Origin: G965247265 sp965247265
GTDB taxonomy: Bacteria > Pseudomonadota > Gammaproteobacteria > UBA4575
DNA: 64,000 nucleotides
Assembly: GCA_965247265.1 (NCBI GenBank)
Contig: OZ252002.1
Coordinates: forward strand, 2,666,001-2,730,000
Reading direction: 5' to 3'
Position 1 is the first letter of the stretch, and each line of letters opens with the position of its first letter. Shown one piece after another: positions 1-8,248 of this stretch. Both the position numbers and the translations under genes were made by a program. Under the pieces are notes generated by a model. The model did no database searches. It saw only the letters and a list, made by a program, of their open reading frames with translations, and was not told where the DNA came from.

Positions 1-326
1 GTATTTACATCTAACCTGCCAATTGAAATCCATCGACCAGAAGACAACTTTGGTAGATTTTCAAAAACTGTCGGCCTGTCTTCAGGATCATATTTAGAAA
101 CTATTTCTCCACATGGCTTGTGATAAAGTAGGGCTCTTTCTTTAACCGCTAAATTCAATCGTATGCGATTACCACTTATAACAATATTCTCATCGCCTGA
201 TATGCGCTGACCAAGAATACATGCTTTACCATCAATTTGAACTTCACCAGCCTTAATCAATCGTTCAATCTCGCGCCGCGAGGCGATACCTTGATTTGCT
301 AGAAATTTTTGAACTCGCTCGGACAA
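1..326 (-). CDS. rluB: 23S rRNA pseudouridine synthase B (partial)
   Basis: This is the N-terminal ~108 residues of a gene that runs off the left window edge. The reverse-strand frame begins at a TTG (324-326) and reads as an S4 RNA-binding domain (SERVQKFLANQGIASRREIE), followed by the start of the RsuA/RluB catalytic domain. Enzymes of this family isomerise a uridine in helix 89 of 23S rRNA. A second in-frame TTG lies 12 bases upstream. I chose the inner TTG because it matches the usual MSE(K/R) start of RluB. Position next to scpB is the common gammaproteobacterial arrangement. The catalytic aspartate lies outside the window. Confidence 0.85.
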   Translation of the reverse strand, partial: MSERVQKFLANQGIASRREIERLIKAGEVQIDGKACILGQRISGDENIVISGNRIRLNLAVKERALLYHKPCGEIVSKYDPEDRPTVFENLPKLSSGRWISIGRLDVN

Positions 327-434
327 GTGGTATGTCAATTATTCTTATGAATGTACATCGAGCACTTTATGAAAAACCAGGTATACTTTTTTAAGTAAAT
401 TCCTGGAGTTTGAAATAATATTAGTAATTAAATA

Positions 435-1094
435 TTAGTGACGTGTTTCATTAGTATCAACAAACTCACCGTTATCTGTCACAACACGTAATTGAGCACC
501 TTCATCATCGGTTTCAGAATCATGGCTATTAGGGTCAGGTAAATTCAACTCTGGATGTGCTTGATCTAAATCAGCAAGTTCTGCAAGTGTAGGTAATTCA
601 TTTAGTGATTTTAAATTAAAATAATCAAGAAATTGTTTAGTGCTACCGTATAAGGCGGGACGACCAGGTACCTCTTTATGTCCAATTACACGTACCCATT
701 CACGTTCTAGCAACGTTTTAATTATATTACTACTCACACTCACACCACGGACTTCTTCAATTTCACCACGTGTAATAGGCTGTCGGTAAACAATTAATGA
801 AAGTGTTTCTAATAAAGCACGCGTATAACGTGGAGGCTTCTCATGCCAAAGTCGCGCAACCCATGGCTGAACATCCGTTCTCGTTTGGTAACGATACCCA
901 CTTGCAACTCTCTTTAGTTCAACGCCCTTGTTTTCACATTCTTCTTGAAGTGACGAAATTACATTCTTAACTTGTTCACGAGTTGGTTGTTCACTATCAA
1001 GCTCAAATAATTGAATTAGCCGATCTATATTTAAAGCAGTATCTGCTGCCATTAATGCCGCTTCAATAATTTGTTTTACCTGGATATTTTTCAT
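435..1094 (-). CDS. scpB: segregation and condensation protein B
   Basis: ScpB is the winged-helix kleisin-binding subunit of the bacterial SMC-ScpAB condensin. It acts on the nucleoid in chromosome organisation and segregation. At 219 aa it is a normal length. Two winged-helix domains occupy roughly residues 1-85 and 90-160, with the family-typical segments PPRYTRALLETLSLIVYRQP and GRPALYG. The tail after residue ~180 is acidic and probably disordered. Its ATG overlaps the stop of scpA in an ATGA junction, so the two are translationally coupled. The order rluB-scpB-scpA is conserved in many gammaproteobacteria. Confidence 0.95.
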   Translation of the reverse strand: MKNIQVKQIIEAALMAADTALNIDRLIQLFELDSEQPTREQVKNVISSLQEECENKGVELKRVASGYRYQTRTDVQPWVARLWHEKPPRYTRALLETLSLIVYRQPITRGEIEEVRGVSVSSNIIKTLLEREWVRVIGHKEVPGRPALYGSTKQFLDYFNLKSLNELPTLAELADLDQAHPELNLPDPNSHDSETDDEGAQLRVVTDNGEFVDTNETRH

Positions 1095-1927
1095 AATTCG
1101 TCTTCTTCAACTGGGCCTTTAACAGCCGGTTTAACATAAATTGGTGCAAATGACTCAGATTGCACAAGTTCTATTACATGACCTTTAATAAGCTCAAGTA
1201 ACGCAAGAAAAGTTACAATTACGCCACCGCGACCTTCTTCTAAATCAAATAACCGATTAAACTCAACAAAGTCTTCAACATTCAACATGCCGAGCACCCG
1301 TGACATTCGTTCCCTTACGGATAGTGGTTCACGTTGAATATGATGACTTGCAAACATTTGCAAACGCTGCACAACTTCATGAAACGCAATTAATAAATCT
1401 TTTAAATCAACACTCGGTTGCGGTCGCTCATGCTCATAATCTGATTGAATAATTGAAACTCCAAATGTATCCCTATACATCCTGGGTAACTCATTTATAT
1501 CCTCAGCAGCTTTTTTAAACCTTTCATATTCTTGTAAACGCCGAATTAGCTCAGCCCGTGGATCATCTTCTTCATCTTCTTCTACAGGTCTAGGTAAAAG
1601 CATACGCGACTTTATTTCTGCCAACATTGCTGCCATAACAAGATACTCTGCAGCTAGCTCAAGTCGAATTTCTTTCATCAGGTCAATGTATTTCATGTAT
1701 TGCTGTGTAATTTTGAATATAGGTAAAGCCAGGATATCCAAATTTTGGTGCTTGATTAAATACAACAACAAATCTAGAGGACCTTCAAAGGCATCAAGAA
1801 ATACTTCTAACGCATCGGGTGGGATATACAGATCCTGAGGTGGAACCGTCATTGGTTCCCCATTTACAACTGCAAATGGCAGCTCCGCTTGTGGATTCTC
1901 TTGAGGTGGTGTTTCTCTATCTGTCAC
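1091..1927 (-). CDS. scpA: segregation and condensation protein A
   Basis: ScpA is the kleisin subunit that bridges SMC heads and binds ScpB. The 278-aa product has the diagnostic N-terminal segment FEGPLDLLLYLIKHQNLDI near residue 45, which contacts SMC. A LAAEYLVMAAMLAEIKSRMLLP helix precedes an acidic stretch, and the C-terminal winged helix (VTFLALLELIKGHVI) lies near residues 235-255. The ~40 residues before the conserved core are proline-rich and not conserved in the family. The stop codon overlaps the scpB start. The gene is downstream of trpS on the same strand with an 11-base gap, so they are probably co-transcribed. Confidence 0.95.
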   Translation of the reverse strand: MTDRETPPQENPQAELPFAVVNGEPMTVPPQDLYIPPDALEVFLDAFEGPLDLLLYLIKHQNLDILALPIFKITQQYMKYIDLMKEIRLELAAEYLVMAAMLAEIKSRMLLPRPVEEDEEDDPRAELIRRLQEYERFKKAAEDINELPRMYRDTFGVSIIQSDYEHERPQPSVDLKDLLIAFHEVVQRLQMFASHHIQREPLSVRERMSRVLGMLNVEDFVEFNRLFDLEEGRGGVIVTFLALLELIKGHVIELVQSESFAPIYVKPAVKGPVEEDEL

Positions 1928-1937
1928 AAACTAGTCC

Positions 1938-3155
1938 TTACCAATATGATAACCCAATTGCATGCTTAACATCATCTAGTGTATCCCTTGCTACATCGCG
2001 GGCCTCATCACACCCCTCTTTAATGATGCTTTTTACAGTATTCTCATCTTCACTGTATTCAATTACACGCTCTCTAATTGGTTTTAGCTCTTTTTCCATC
2101 GCATCGATGACCGGCTGCTTACAGTCAATGCACCCAATTCCTGCACTGCGACAACCTTCTTGTACCCAAGACTGTGTTTCTTCAGACGAATAAATACTAT
2201 GAAATTGCCAAACAGGGCATTTTGCTGGGTCTCCTGGGTCATTACGTTTTACCCGAGCAGGATCAGTCGGCATCGTTCGAATTTTCTTTTCAATCGTTTT
2301 GGAATCTTCACGTATAGAAATAGTGTTTTTGTATGATTTTGACATCTTTTGACCATCCAACCCTGGCATTTTTGATGCCTTTGTCAATAATGCCTGTGGT
2401 TCAGGCAAAATTATTTTGCCTACTCCTTCCAAATAACCAAATAATCGTTCTTTATCGCTGATCGAAATGTTTTGTTGCGTCTCTAATAATGCCCTAGCAA
2501 TTTCCAATGATTCTAGTTCACCTTGTTCTTGGTAACGTTTTCGATGCTCACGATAAATTTTTGCATTTTTCTTACCTATTTTTCCTATTGCAAGTTTTGC
2601 CTTTTCTTCAAAATCAGGTTCTTTGCCATACAAATAATTAAATCTGCGTGCTACTTCTCGCGTAAGTTCAACATGTGCAACCTGATCTTCGCCAACTGGT
2701 ACATTTCCAGCTTTATAAACTAAAATATCAGCACTTTGCAATAGTGGATATCCAAGAAATCCATATGTCGCTAAATCTTTTTCTTTTAATTTTTCCTGTT
2801 GATCTTTATAGCTAGGCACTCGCTCTAACCATCCTAGTGGTGTAATCATAGACAAAATTAAATGCAATTCGGCATGTTCGGGTATATGCGACTGTATGAA
2901 TAACTTAGCAGCACTTGGACTCACGCCCGCTGCCATCCAATCCACAACCATGTCTGTCGTACTTTTTGAGATGATTCCCGTATTATCATACTCAGTCGTT
3001 AATGCATGCCAATCTGCAACGAAGAAAAAACATTCATGTGTGTGTTGCAACTCAATCCAATTACTCAGCACACCGTGTAAATGTCCGAGATGCAACAATC
3101 CGGTAGGTCGCATACCTGAGAGTACGCGATTATTTTGAGATGGATTTGTGTTCAT
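1938..3155 (-). CDS. trpS: tryptophanyl-tRNA synthetase
   Basis: Class I aminoacyl-tRNA synthetase charging tRNA-Trp in the cytoplasm. The HIGH-type signature is seen as GLLHLGHLHG (about residues 19-28) and the KMSKS loop as QKMSKS near residue 275. The 405-aa length exceeds the ~330 aa of the E. coli enzyme. The excess is a charged insertion around residues 195-255 (KIYREHRKRYQEQ...) before the KMSKS loop, a feature of a longer TrpRS variant found in several proteobacteria. It lies between the M50 protease gene (3-base gap) and scpA. All tryptophans inspected here are encoded by TGG, which matters for the in-frame UGA codons elsewhere in the window. Confidence 0.95.
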   Translation of the reverse strand: MNTNPSQNNRVLSGMRPTGLLHLGHLHGVLSNWIELQHTHECFFFVADWHALTTEYDNTGIISKSTTDMVVDWMAAGVSPSAAKLFIQSHIPEHAELHLILSMITPLGWLERVPSYKDQQEKLKEKDLATYGFLGYPLLQSADILVYKAGNVPVGEDQVAHVELTREVARRFNYLYGKEPDFEEKAKLAIGKIGKKNAKIYREHRKRYQEQGELESLEIARALLETQQNISISDKERLFGYLEGVGKIILPEPQALLTKASKMPGLDGQKMSKSYKNTISIREDSKTIEKKIRTMPTDPARVKRNDPGDPAKCPVWQFHSIYSSEETQSWVQEGCRSAGIGCIDCKQPVIDAMEKELKPIRERVIEYSEDENTVKSIIKEGCDEARDVARDTLDDVKHAIGLSYW

Positions 3156-3158
3156 TAG

Positions 3159-3809
3159 TTAAATAGGAATGCCAAACAACCTACCTATTAATGCTGACAT
3201 AAATTGTAGTGGCGGTTTTAATATAAGCCATAAATAACCCATCAACAATAGGCCAAAAATTATAAACATTCCAAATGGTTCAATTTTTGCCAGCGCATAT
3301 GAAAAACGAACAGGTGCTAACCCCGCCAATATTCTGCCTCCATCGAGCGGTGGAATAGGTAGCAAATTTAGCAATAAAAGTAAAAGATTTACAATAATAC
3401 CTACCTGCCCCATGAGAATCATTGGAACTGCAATCCATTCAGATTGACTTGAAATAACAATTCCAATTTTCATAACAAAAGCCCAAAAAAAGGCCATCAC
3501 TAAATTTGCAAATGGGCCTGCGGCCGCAACCCAAATCATATCCCTCTTCGGATTACGCAAGTAATTAAAATTAACCGGTACCGGTTTTGCCCAACCAAAA
3601 CCAACACCAATAGACAAAATTAAAATTATAGGAACAAGTATCGTTCCAATTGGATCAATATGTTTAATTGGATTTAAACTTAGTCTACCCCTGGCTGCGG
3701 CAGTCGTATCGCCGAAATATTTTGCTACTCTGCCATGAGCTACTTCATGCAATGTTATTGCAAATAGAACAGGTATGGCTCCGATAGCTATTTTCTGAAT
3801 TATGCTCAT
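3159..3809 (-). CDS. site-2 protease family (M50) membrane metalloprotease
   Basis: This is a polytopic membrane protein of 216 aa with the M50 zinc-binding HExxH motif as HEVAH (residues ~21-25). The third-ligand motif is LNLLPIPPLDGGRIL near residue 150. The compact form without PDZ domain is common in bacteria, and its physiological substrate is usually unknown. It starts inside the yciO stop in an ATGA overlap and is followed by trpS after 3 bases, so a yciO-M50-trpS-scpA-scpB-rluB transcription unit is likely. The Asp-Gly-Gly motif and both histidines are intact, so it should be active. Confidence 0.88.
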   Translation of the reverse strand: MSIIQKIAIGAIPVLFAITLHEVAHGRVAKYFGDTTAAARGRLSLNPIKHIDPIGTILVPIILILSIGVGFGWAKPVPVNFNYLRNPKRDMIWVAAAGPFANLVMAFFWAFVMKIGIVISSQSEWIAVPMILMGQVGIIVNLLLLLLNLLPIPPLDGGRILAGLAPVRFSYALAKIEPFGMFIIFGLLLMGYLWLILKPPLQFMSALIGRLFGIPI

Positions 3810-4465
3810 TTACCTGGTGCATTATATGCAACATTGGGAAAGTCTTGCAGTAGCCAATCTGCATCACCTTTACCTTGGCGCAAGATAGATGGAGTTGAAT
3901 CAATTAAGTCGATAACAGTCGTGGCTTTTATGCCACAATAACCACCATCAATTACCAAATCTACATCATTCTTTAGCCGTTCTCGCATCTCCAAGGGATC
4001 AGATAACGGAACATCGTTATTAGGTAACATTAATGTGCTACTCATTAAAGGCTGCCCAAGTTCTCCACATAAACTCAACGCAACAGGATGATTTGGCACA
4101 CGCAAACCTATCGTTTTTCTTTTTGGTGTTTGCAGTCTCCTTGGCACTTCGCTAGTTGCTTTCAGTAAAAATGTATATGGCCCAGGTGTACAACGTTTCA
4201 TTAATCGATAAGCTACATTATCCACAATGGCAAAGTTAGATAATTCAGATAAATCACGACAAACTAATGTAAAATGATGCTTATCATCCACTTGACGAAT
4301 TCTACGAATTTTTTGCATTGCGGATTTGTCACCAATGTGACAACCCAGTGCATAACAAGAGTCTGTTGGATACGCAATTAATCCGCCATTATCAATAATA
4401 TCGACTGCTCGACGTATTAATCGCTTTTGCGGAGTTTCAGGGTGAATGACAAAAAATTGACTCAT
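3806..4465 (-). CDS. yciO: YciO-type Sua5/YrdC-family protein
   Basis: A 219-aa member of the Sua5/YrdC/YciO fold, related to threonylcarbamoyl-AMP synthases that supply the t6A modification of ANN-decoding tRNAs. The segment GGLIAYPTDSCYALGCHIGD (about 28-47) is the nucleotide-binding signature. The KxR and SxN-like positions continue in HHFTLVCRDLSELSNFA and PLMSSTLM. The pattern IHPETPQKR near the N-terminus is typical of YciO rather than TsaC. Whether YciO makes threonylcarbamoyl-AMP in vivo is less certain than for TsaC. First gene of the leftward operon; yciB diverges from it with a short intergenic gap. Confidence 0.88.
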   Translation of the reverse strand: MSQFFVIHPETPQKRLIRRAVDIIDNGGLIAYPTDSCYALGCHIGDKSAMQKIRRIRQVDDKHHFTLVCRDLSELSNFAIVDNVAYRLMKRCTPGPYTFLLKATSEVPRRLQTPKRKTIGLRVPNHPVALSLCGELGQPLMSSTLMLPNNDVPLSDPLEMRERLKNDVDLVIDGGYCGIKATTVIDLIDSTPSILRQGKGDADWLLQDFPNVAYNAPGK

Positions 4466-4533
4466 ATTTTATGTATTGCACGAGAAATGATTAATTATAA
4501 TCTTTTATTAAAAAGCTTCTTGACGTCTACTCA

Positions 4534-5145
4534 ATGAAAATTCTTTTTGACTATTTCTCTATAATTCTATTTTATATTGCATACCAATTTTATGCGCTTA
4601 TCCCCGCTAGCGTAGTTCATAATATAAATACTTGGCTACCCATAAGTTTTACACCTGGAGATAAAAGCAATGCCATCTATTTCGCAGTATTGATTGGAAT
4701 TATAGCGGCTGGATTACAAACTTTAATTCAGTGGCTGGCTCATGGCAAACCATCTAAATTACAAATATTTACTTTTCTTATCTTTTTGATCTTAGGTGGA
4801 ATTACTTTATTTTTGCGTGACCCAGTATTTATAAAATGGAAACCCACAGTAGTTAACTTGATAATTGCTGGTATATTCTATGGTAGCACTGTCGTGGGTT
4901 CTAAACCCCTCGCAGAGCGTATTATGGGAGGCACATTGAAAGCACCAAGTAAAATTTGGCAAAGATTAACCTACAGTTGGGCAGCATTTTTTCTAGTCGT
5001 CGCTATACTGAATATTATCGTGGCGTATAATTTTAGTGAGTCAATGTGGGTAAACTTCAAGTTATTTGGTATTCTTGGCCTCTCAATTTTCTTTTTAATT
5101 CTACAAGCGTTATATCTTTCAAAACATACACACATTAGTCAATAG
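4534..5145 (+). CDS. yciB: inner-membrane septation protein A
   Basis: A 203-aa polytopic inner-membrane protein of the YciB (IspZ) family, linked to cell-envelope integrity and septation. Five to six hydrophobic segments are evident. The family core GGITLFLRDPVFIKWKPTVV (about 88-107) is followed by NLIIAGIFYGS, and the N-terminus MKILFDYFSIILFYIAYQFY is also characteristic. It heads a rightward group with yciI (8-base gap) and a parvulin-type isomerase. yciB-yciI proximity is the usual arrangement in gammaproteobacteria. The assignment rests on clear motif recognition; the biochemical role is not known in detail. Confidence 0.92.
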   Translation: MKILFDYFSIILFYIAYQFYALIPASVVHNINTWLPISFTPGDKSNAIYFAVLIGIIAAGLQTLIQWLAHGKPSKLQIFTFLIFLILGGITLFLRDPVFIKWKPTVVNLIIAGIFYGSTVVGSKPLAERIMGGTLKAPSKIWQRLTYSWAAFFLVVAILNIIVAYNFSESMWVNFKLFGILGLSIFFLILQALYLSKHTHISQ

Positions 5146-5153
5146 ATCTACCT

Positions 5154-5453
5154 ATGCACTATGCAATCATCAGTCAAGATATTGATAACAGCTTAGAAAA
5201 GCGCATATCTGTGCGCGAAAAACATGTCGAGCGCTTAAATGACCTTAAAAATCAAGGCCGTTTAGTTATTGCCGGACCCCATCCTGCAGTCGATAGTCCA
5301 GATCCCGGTGATGCAGGCTTTACAGGCAGTCTCATCGTCGCAGAATTTGAATCGCTACAAGCCGCTCAAGAATGGGCAGATACTGATCCTTACATTACGG
5401 CAGGCGTCTACGAAAAAGTTATCGTCAAACCATTTAAATACGTTTTGCCTTAA
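5154..5453 (+). CDS. yciI: YciI family protein
   Basis: A 99-aa soluble protein with the ferredoxin-like YciI fold. The family signature residues are visible: REKHVERLNDLKNQGRLVIAGP (His and Asp of the putative active site), DPGDAGFTGSLIVAEF, and the C-terminal WADTDPYITAGVYEKVIVKPF. YciI homologues have been proposed as small dehydrochlorinase-like enzymes, but no natural reaction is established. The gene follows yciB after 8 bases and precedes the PpiC-type lipoprotein gene by 30 bases, consistent with one transcript. Confidence 0.92.
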   Translation: MHYAIISQDIDNSLEKRISVREKHVERLNDLKNQGRLVIAGPHPAVDSPDPGDAGFTGSLIVAEFESLQAAQEWADTDPYITAGVYEKVIVKPFKYVLP

Positions 5454-5483
5454 TCCCAAACTATACTACCCAAGGACAATCCA

Positions 5484-6341
5484 ATGTTAAAAGAAAAGTC
5501 TGCACTAGCTGTGCTAGTTATTTGTTGTTTTTTTTTTATTCAAGGATGTAAAGACGATGCCGCAGATAATTCATCTTCGAATCCGGGCAATAAAGAAAGT
5601 GAAGATGCCTATGCCAGCGTAAATGACGTTGTCATTAGCAAGCAAGAGTTTGATCAGTTTGCGCAAGCCAAACGTACATCGCAACCAGATGGAAATTTTA
5701 GCGACCGAGCTATCATTGACGAAATGGTTGCAACAGAAATTTTACGGCAAGAAGCCATTAAGCAAGGCATTAATGATCGCGATGAGGTTAAAGAGCAAAT
5801 TAAGCGTCAGGAAAATAACATCCTTATCAACATGTTACTGACTGAAAAATTTTCAACATTGACATTCACTGATGAAGAGTTAAAAGCCGAATATGAAAAA
5901 GGCACAAGCGCAAGTGATTCCAGTGAATACAAGGCAAGGCACATATTACTGCAATCTGAAGATGATGCAGTTGCTGTGATAGAAGAACTTAAAAAAGGTG
6001 AAAATTTTATTGAACTAGTAAAAGAAAAGTCGCAAGGTCCGTCTGCGCCTAATGGTGGCGATTTAGGTTGGTTTAAAGCAGATACCATGGTCCCTGAATT
6101 TGCCCAAGCTGTTCAGACCATGGAAAAAGGTGCTTACTCAACATCACCTGTTCAAACCAAATTTGGCTGGCATGTAATTTTGTTAGAGGATGCACGCAAA
6201 GTAGAACAACCTGCATTTGAAGACGTGAAGCAAGAGATTCAACGTACCCTTACACGTAAAGCAATTGAAGATTATGTTGATGAGCTTCAGCAAAGCGCAA
6301 CGATAGTACTACCTGAAGTGCTAGAGACTAAAGAGGGTTAA
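5484..6341 (+). CDS. parvulin-type peptidyl-prolyl isomerase lipoprotein
   Basis: A 285-aa envelope chaperone of the SurA/PpiC/PrsA type. The N-terminus MLKEKSALAVLVICCFFFIQGC is a lipoprotein signal with the acylated Cys at residue 22, so the mature protein is membrane-anchored in the periplasm. An N-terminal helical chaperone region (about 40-140) is followed by a rotamase domain at about 147-240. The domain shows ARHILLQSEDDA, FIELVKEKSQGPSAPNGGDL and GWHVILLED, all standard parvulin motifs. In the operon with yciB and yciI this places it among envelope-maintenance genes. It converges with folE, 3 bases away. Confidence 0.9.
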   Translation: MLKEKSALAVLVICCFFFIQGCKDDAADNSSSNPGNKESEDAYASVNDVVISKQEFDQFAQAKRTSQPDGNFSDRAIIDEMVATEILRQEAIKQGINDRDEVKEQIKRQENNILINMLLTEKFSTLTFTDEELKAEYEKGTSASDSSEYKARHILLQSEDDAVAVIEELKKGENFIELVKEKSQGPSAPNGGDLGWFKADTMVPEFAQAVQTMEKGAYSTSPVQTKFGWHVILLEDARKVEQPAFEDVKQEIQRTLTRKAIEDYVDELQQSATIVLPEVLETKEG

Positions 6342-6344
6342 CGT

Positions 6345-6977
6345 TTATGTATCTCGAATTAATTCCATAAATTCAGAGCGAGAACGTGAATCATCACGGA
6401 ACGCGCCTAGCATTGAACTTGTGACAGTTTTGCTGTTTTGCTTTTGGACACCTCGCATCACCATGCAAAAATGACTAGCCTCAAGCACAACAGCTACCCC
6501 GTGTGCATTTAATACATCGAGCAAACCACTTGCAATTTGCGTTGTTAATCTTTCTTGCACTTGTAATCTTCTTGCAAATACATCAACAACGCGCGCGATT
6601 TTGCTTAACCCGATCACACGGTTTTGCGGCAAATAGCCGACATGTGCACGACCAAAAAAAGGTAGCAGGTGATGTTCGCATAGCGAATAAAATTCAACGT
6701 CTTTGACAATGACCATTTCTTCGCATTTTTCTTCATACAGAGCGTCCCTTACAACTTCTTCAACAGAAAGATTGTAGCCGCTCGTTAAAAAATGTAGCGC
6801 CTTGGCCACGCGCTTTGGCGTATCAATTAATCCTTCACGCTCAGAATCTTCCCCTAACAGCTTCAACATCTTTTTTACATTATATTCTAAATCAACATCG
6901 CGGCCTTTATCGCTAGTTAGCACGGTATCTTCCAGATACCGTCCACCCGCTAATACTTCAAATGCCTTTTTATTCAT
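6345..6977 (-). CDS. folE: GTP cyclohydrolase I
   Basis: First committed enzyme of folate (tetrahydropterin) synthesis, converting GTP to 7,8-dihydroneopterin triphosphate. The 210-aa product has the zinc/active-site segment YSLCEHHLLPFFGRAHVGYL (about 112-131), the QVQERLTTQIA stretch, and HFCMVMRGVQKQNSKTVTS with the third zinc ligand Cys. Length and motifs fit the decameric FolE type (not FolE2). It is convergent with the upstream isomerase gene and stands as a single leftward gene. Confidence 0.95.
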   Translation of the reverse strand: MNKKAFEVLAGGRYLEDTVLTSDKGRDVDLEYNVKKMLKLLGEDSEREGLIDTPKRVAKALHFLTSGYNLSVEEVVRDALYEEKCEEMVIVKDVEFYSLCEHHLLPFFGRAHVGYLPQNRVIGLSKIARVVDVFARRLQVQERLTTQIASGLLDVLNAHGVAVVLEASHFCMVMRGVQKQNSKTVTSSMLGAFRDDSRSRSEFMELIRDT

Positions 6978-7265
6978 TCATTAATTCGCCTAGAAAACAG
7001 ATAATTGTATTATATAGATACTAATATCATAGCAGCTAATTTTGCAGCAGTTAAAACACATTCGATATAATGCTAAATCTATTCATGTAATTAAGCTGCA
7101 TTTTTGACTAAGCCTTTAAATAGCAGGCACACATCAATATAACCGAATTACTCTAATGAATAGAACTATGTGATCCATGTACACCAATGCTAGTGCTACA
7201 GCTACTATAAATGCTAGTGTCTCTAGCGAAAATGACCGAATAACTATAAAACTAAGGTTGTAATT

Positions 7266-7406
7266 ATGAGCAGTGCAGTGCCTACAGATTCTGTACTTCG
7301 TCGTCACTATGAGGCAACACATAAAAGCCAATCAGGAAATACTAAAACCACCCAAAATCAAGGTGGGGGACTAATTTGCTGGTTAAAAAGACTCTTTGGG
7401 GGATAG
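7266..7406 (+). CDS. small conserved-looking protein (46 aa)
   Basis: An ATG preceded by an AAGG-type ribosome site (7254-7257 region) opens a 46-codon frame. It contains the segment VPTDSVLRRHYEATHKS and ends GGGLICWLKRLFGG. The pattern PTDS-LRRHxE followed by a glycine linker and an amphipathic W-L-K-R-L-F tail looks like a real small protein rather than noise. The tail could bind a membrane peripherally. I do not recognise a named family. It stands alone between folE and the leftward gene ending at 7417, and the ~290 bases upstream hold nothing else I can support. Confidence 0.5.
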   Translation: MSSAVPTDSVLRRHYEATHKSQSGNTKTTQNQGGGLICWLKRLFGG

Positions 7407-7416
7407 GCGAATTCTT

Positions 7417-8223
7417 TTATTGATGGTCTTGTGCGAAACGTAACAATGCGTATGTAAAACGACCGTCACCAGTGAGATACGTATTAGGCGTAGTGTTCCC
7501 TTGTGTCGTCTGAATTCGAACCCCATCTTTCATTGGGGTGATGGAATATACTTCTGTAAATCCAACCTTAATTGTCTCTGCCTTGGTGATGTACAAAATA
7601 TGTCTATTGGTGATGGCTAATTTACCGGCAGCTTCAACCTTTACAGCTAATTCTTTATAGCGTGACTTTGAAAATAGACTATTCATAATTGATTGCATTA
7701 CTGTCCACTCTTTATCACTTGAATACCTTTGTTGCTCAACTTTCAAAGTGTCCTCAAACACCCAAATTAAACATTCCTTATCTAATAGGTCTAATTCACT
7801 ATTTAGAGTAGAACTGTTTGTAGATAAGCTTATGTTTTCATTAATGCAAATTAAATGTTCTAAATTTGACAATCTATAAAATAAATGCGGCTCTACATCA
7901 TCATCTTCAACCTCCAATTCCGATGCGACTGAAAGTAAATAATTTGCATGCTCAGCACTGAGCGATTTGCTTTTAAGAACTTCAAGAGACTTATCCTGCC
8001 ACGCTCGCTTGATTAAGCTGGTAAAAAGTGACGCAGAAAATTTTGAAATTGGTTTACAACGCTGTAAGGAATCTAATAATTCTTCATCATGCGCATCTGT
8101 TTCGATGCAATTTGATAATGATTGAGCTAAACACTGACGTGTGTCTTCATATACTTTATAACAGGCTTTGTGAAGGGAATAAAACGGACCCGCAGATTTA
8201 TTACAAACAATACATTTACCCAC
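7417..8223 (-). CDS. hypothetical protein with N-terminal zinc-like cysteines
   Basis: 268 aa with a GTG start. The first ~25 residues carry a CxxC-x12-C pattern (KCIVCNKSAGPFYSLHKACY), which looks like a treble-clef zinc site. The middle is helical and acidic. The C-terminal ~70 residues (KLAITNRHILYITKAETIKV then QTTQGNTTPNTYLTGDG) resemble a bacterial PH-like/GRAM-like beta fold. I do not recognise a named family. It lies between a small ORF and mlaA, both with plausible independent expression. No transmembrane segment or signal peptide is seen, so it is probably cytoplasmic. Confidence 0.7.
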   Translation of the reverse strand: MGKCIVCNKSAGPFYSLHKACYKVYEDTRQCLAQSLSNCIETDAHDEELLDSLQRCKPISKFSASLFTSLIKRAWQDKSLEVLKSKSLSAEHANYLLSVASELEVEDDDVEPHLFYRLSNLEHLICINENISLSTNSSTLNSELDLLDKECLIWVFEDTLKVEQQRYSSDKEWTVMQSIMNSLFSKSRYKELAVKVEAAGKLAITNRHILYITKAETIKVGFTEVYSITPMKDGVRIQTTQGNTTPNTYLTGDGRFTYALLRFAQDHQ

Positions 8224-8248
8224 AAGAGTCTAACTTGTTTTTAAATGA

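Noticed and set aside
1819..2193. Plus-strand 124-codon frame antisense to scpA/trpS
   Set aside because: It is a shadow of two well-supported genes and has no protein-like features.
7134..7331. 65-codon minus-strand frame overlapping the 46-aa gene
   Set aside because: No ribosome site, composition like translated antisense, and it overlaps a better-supported small frame.
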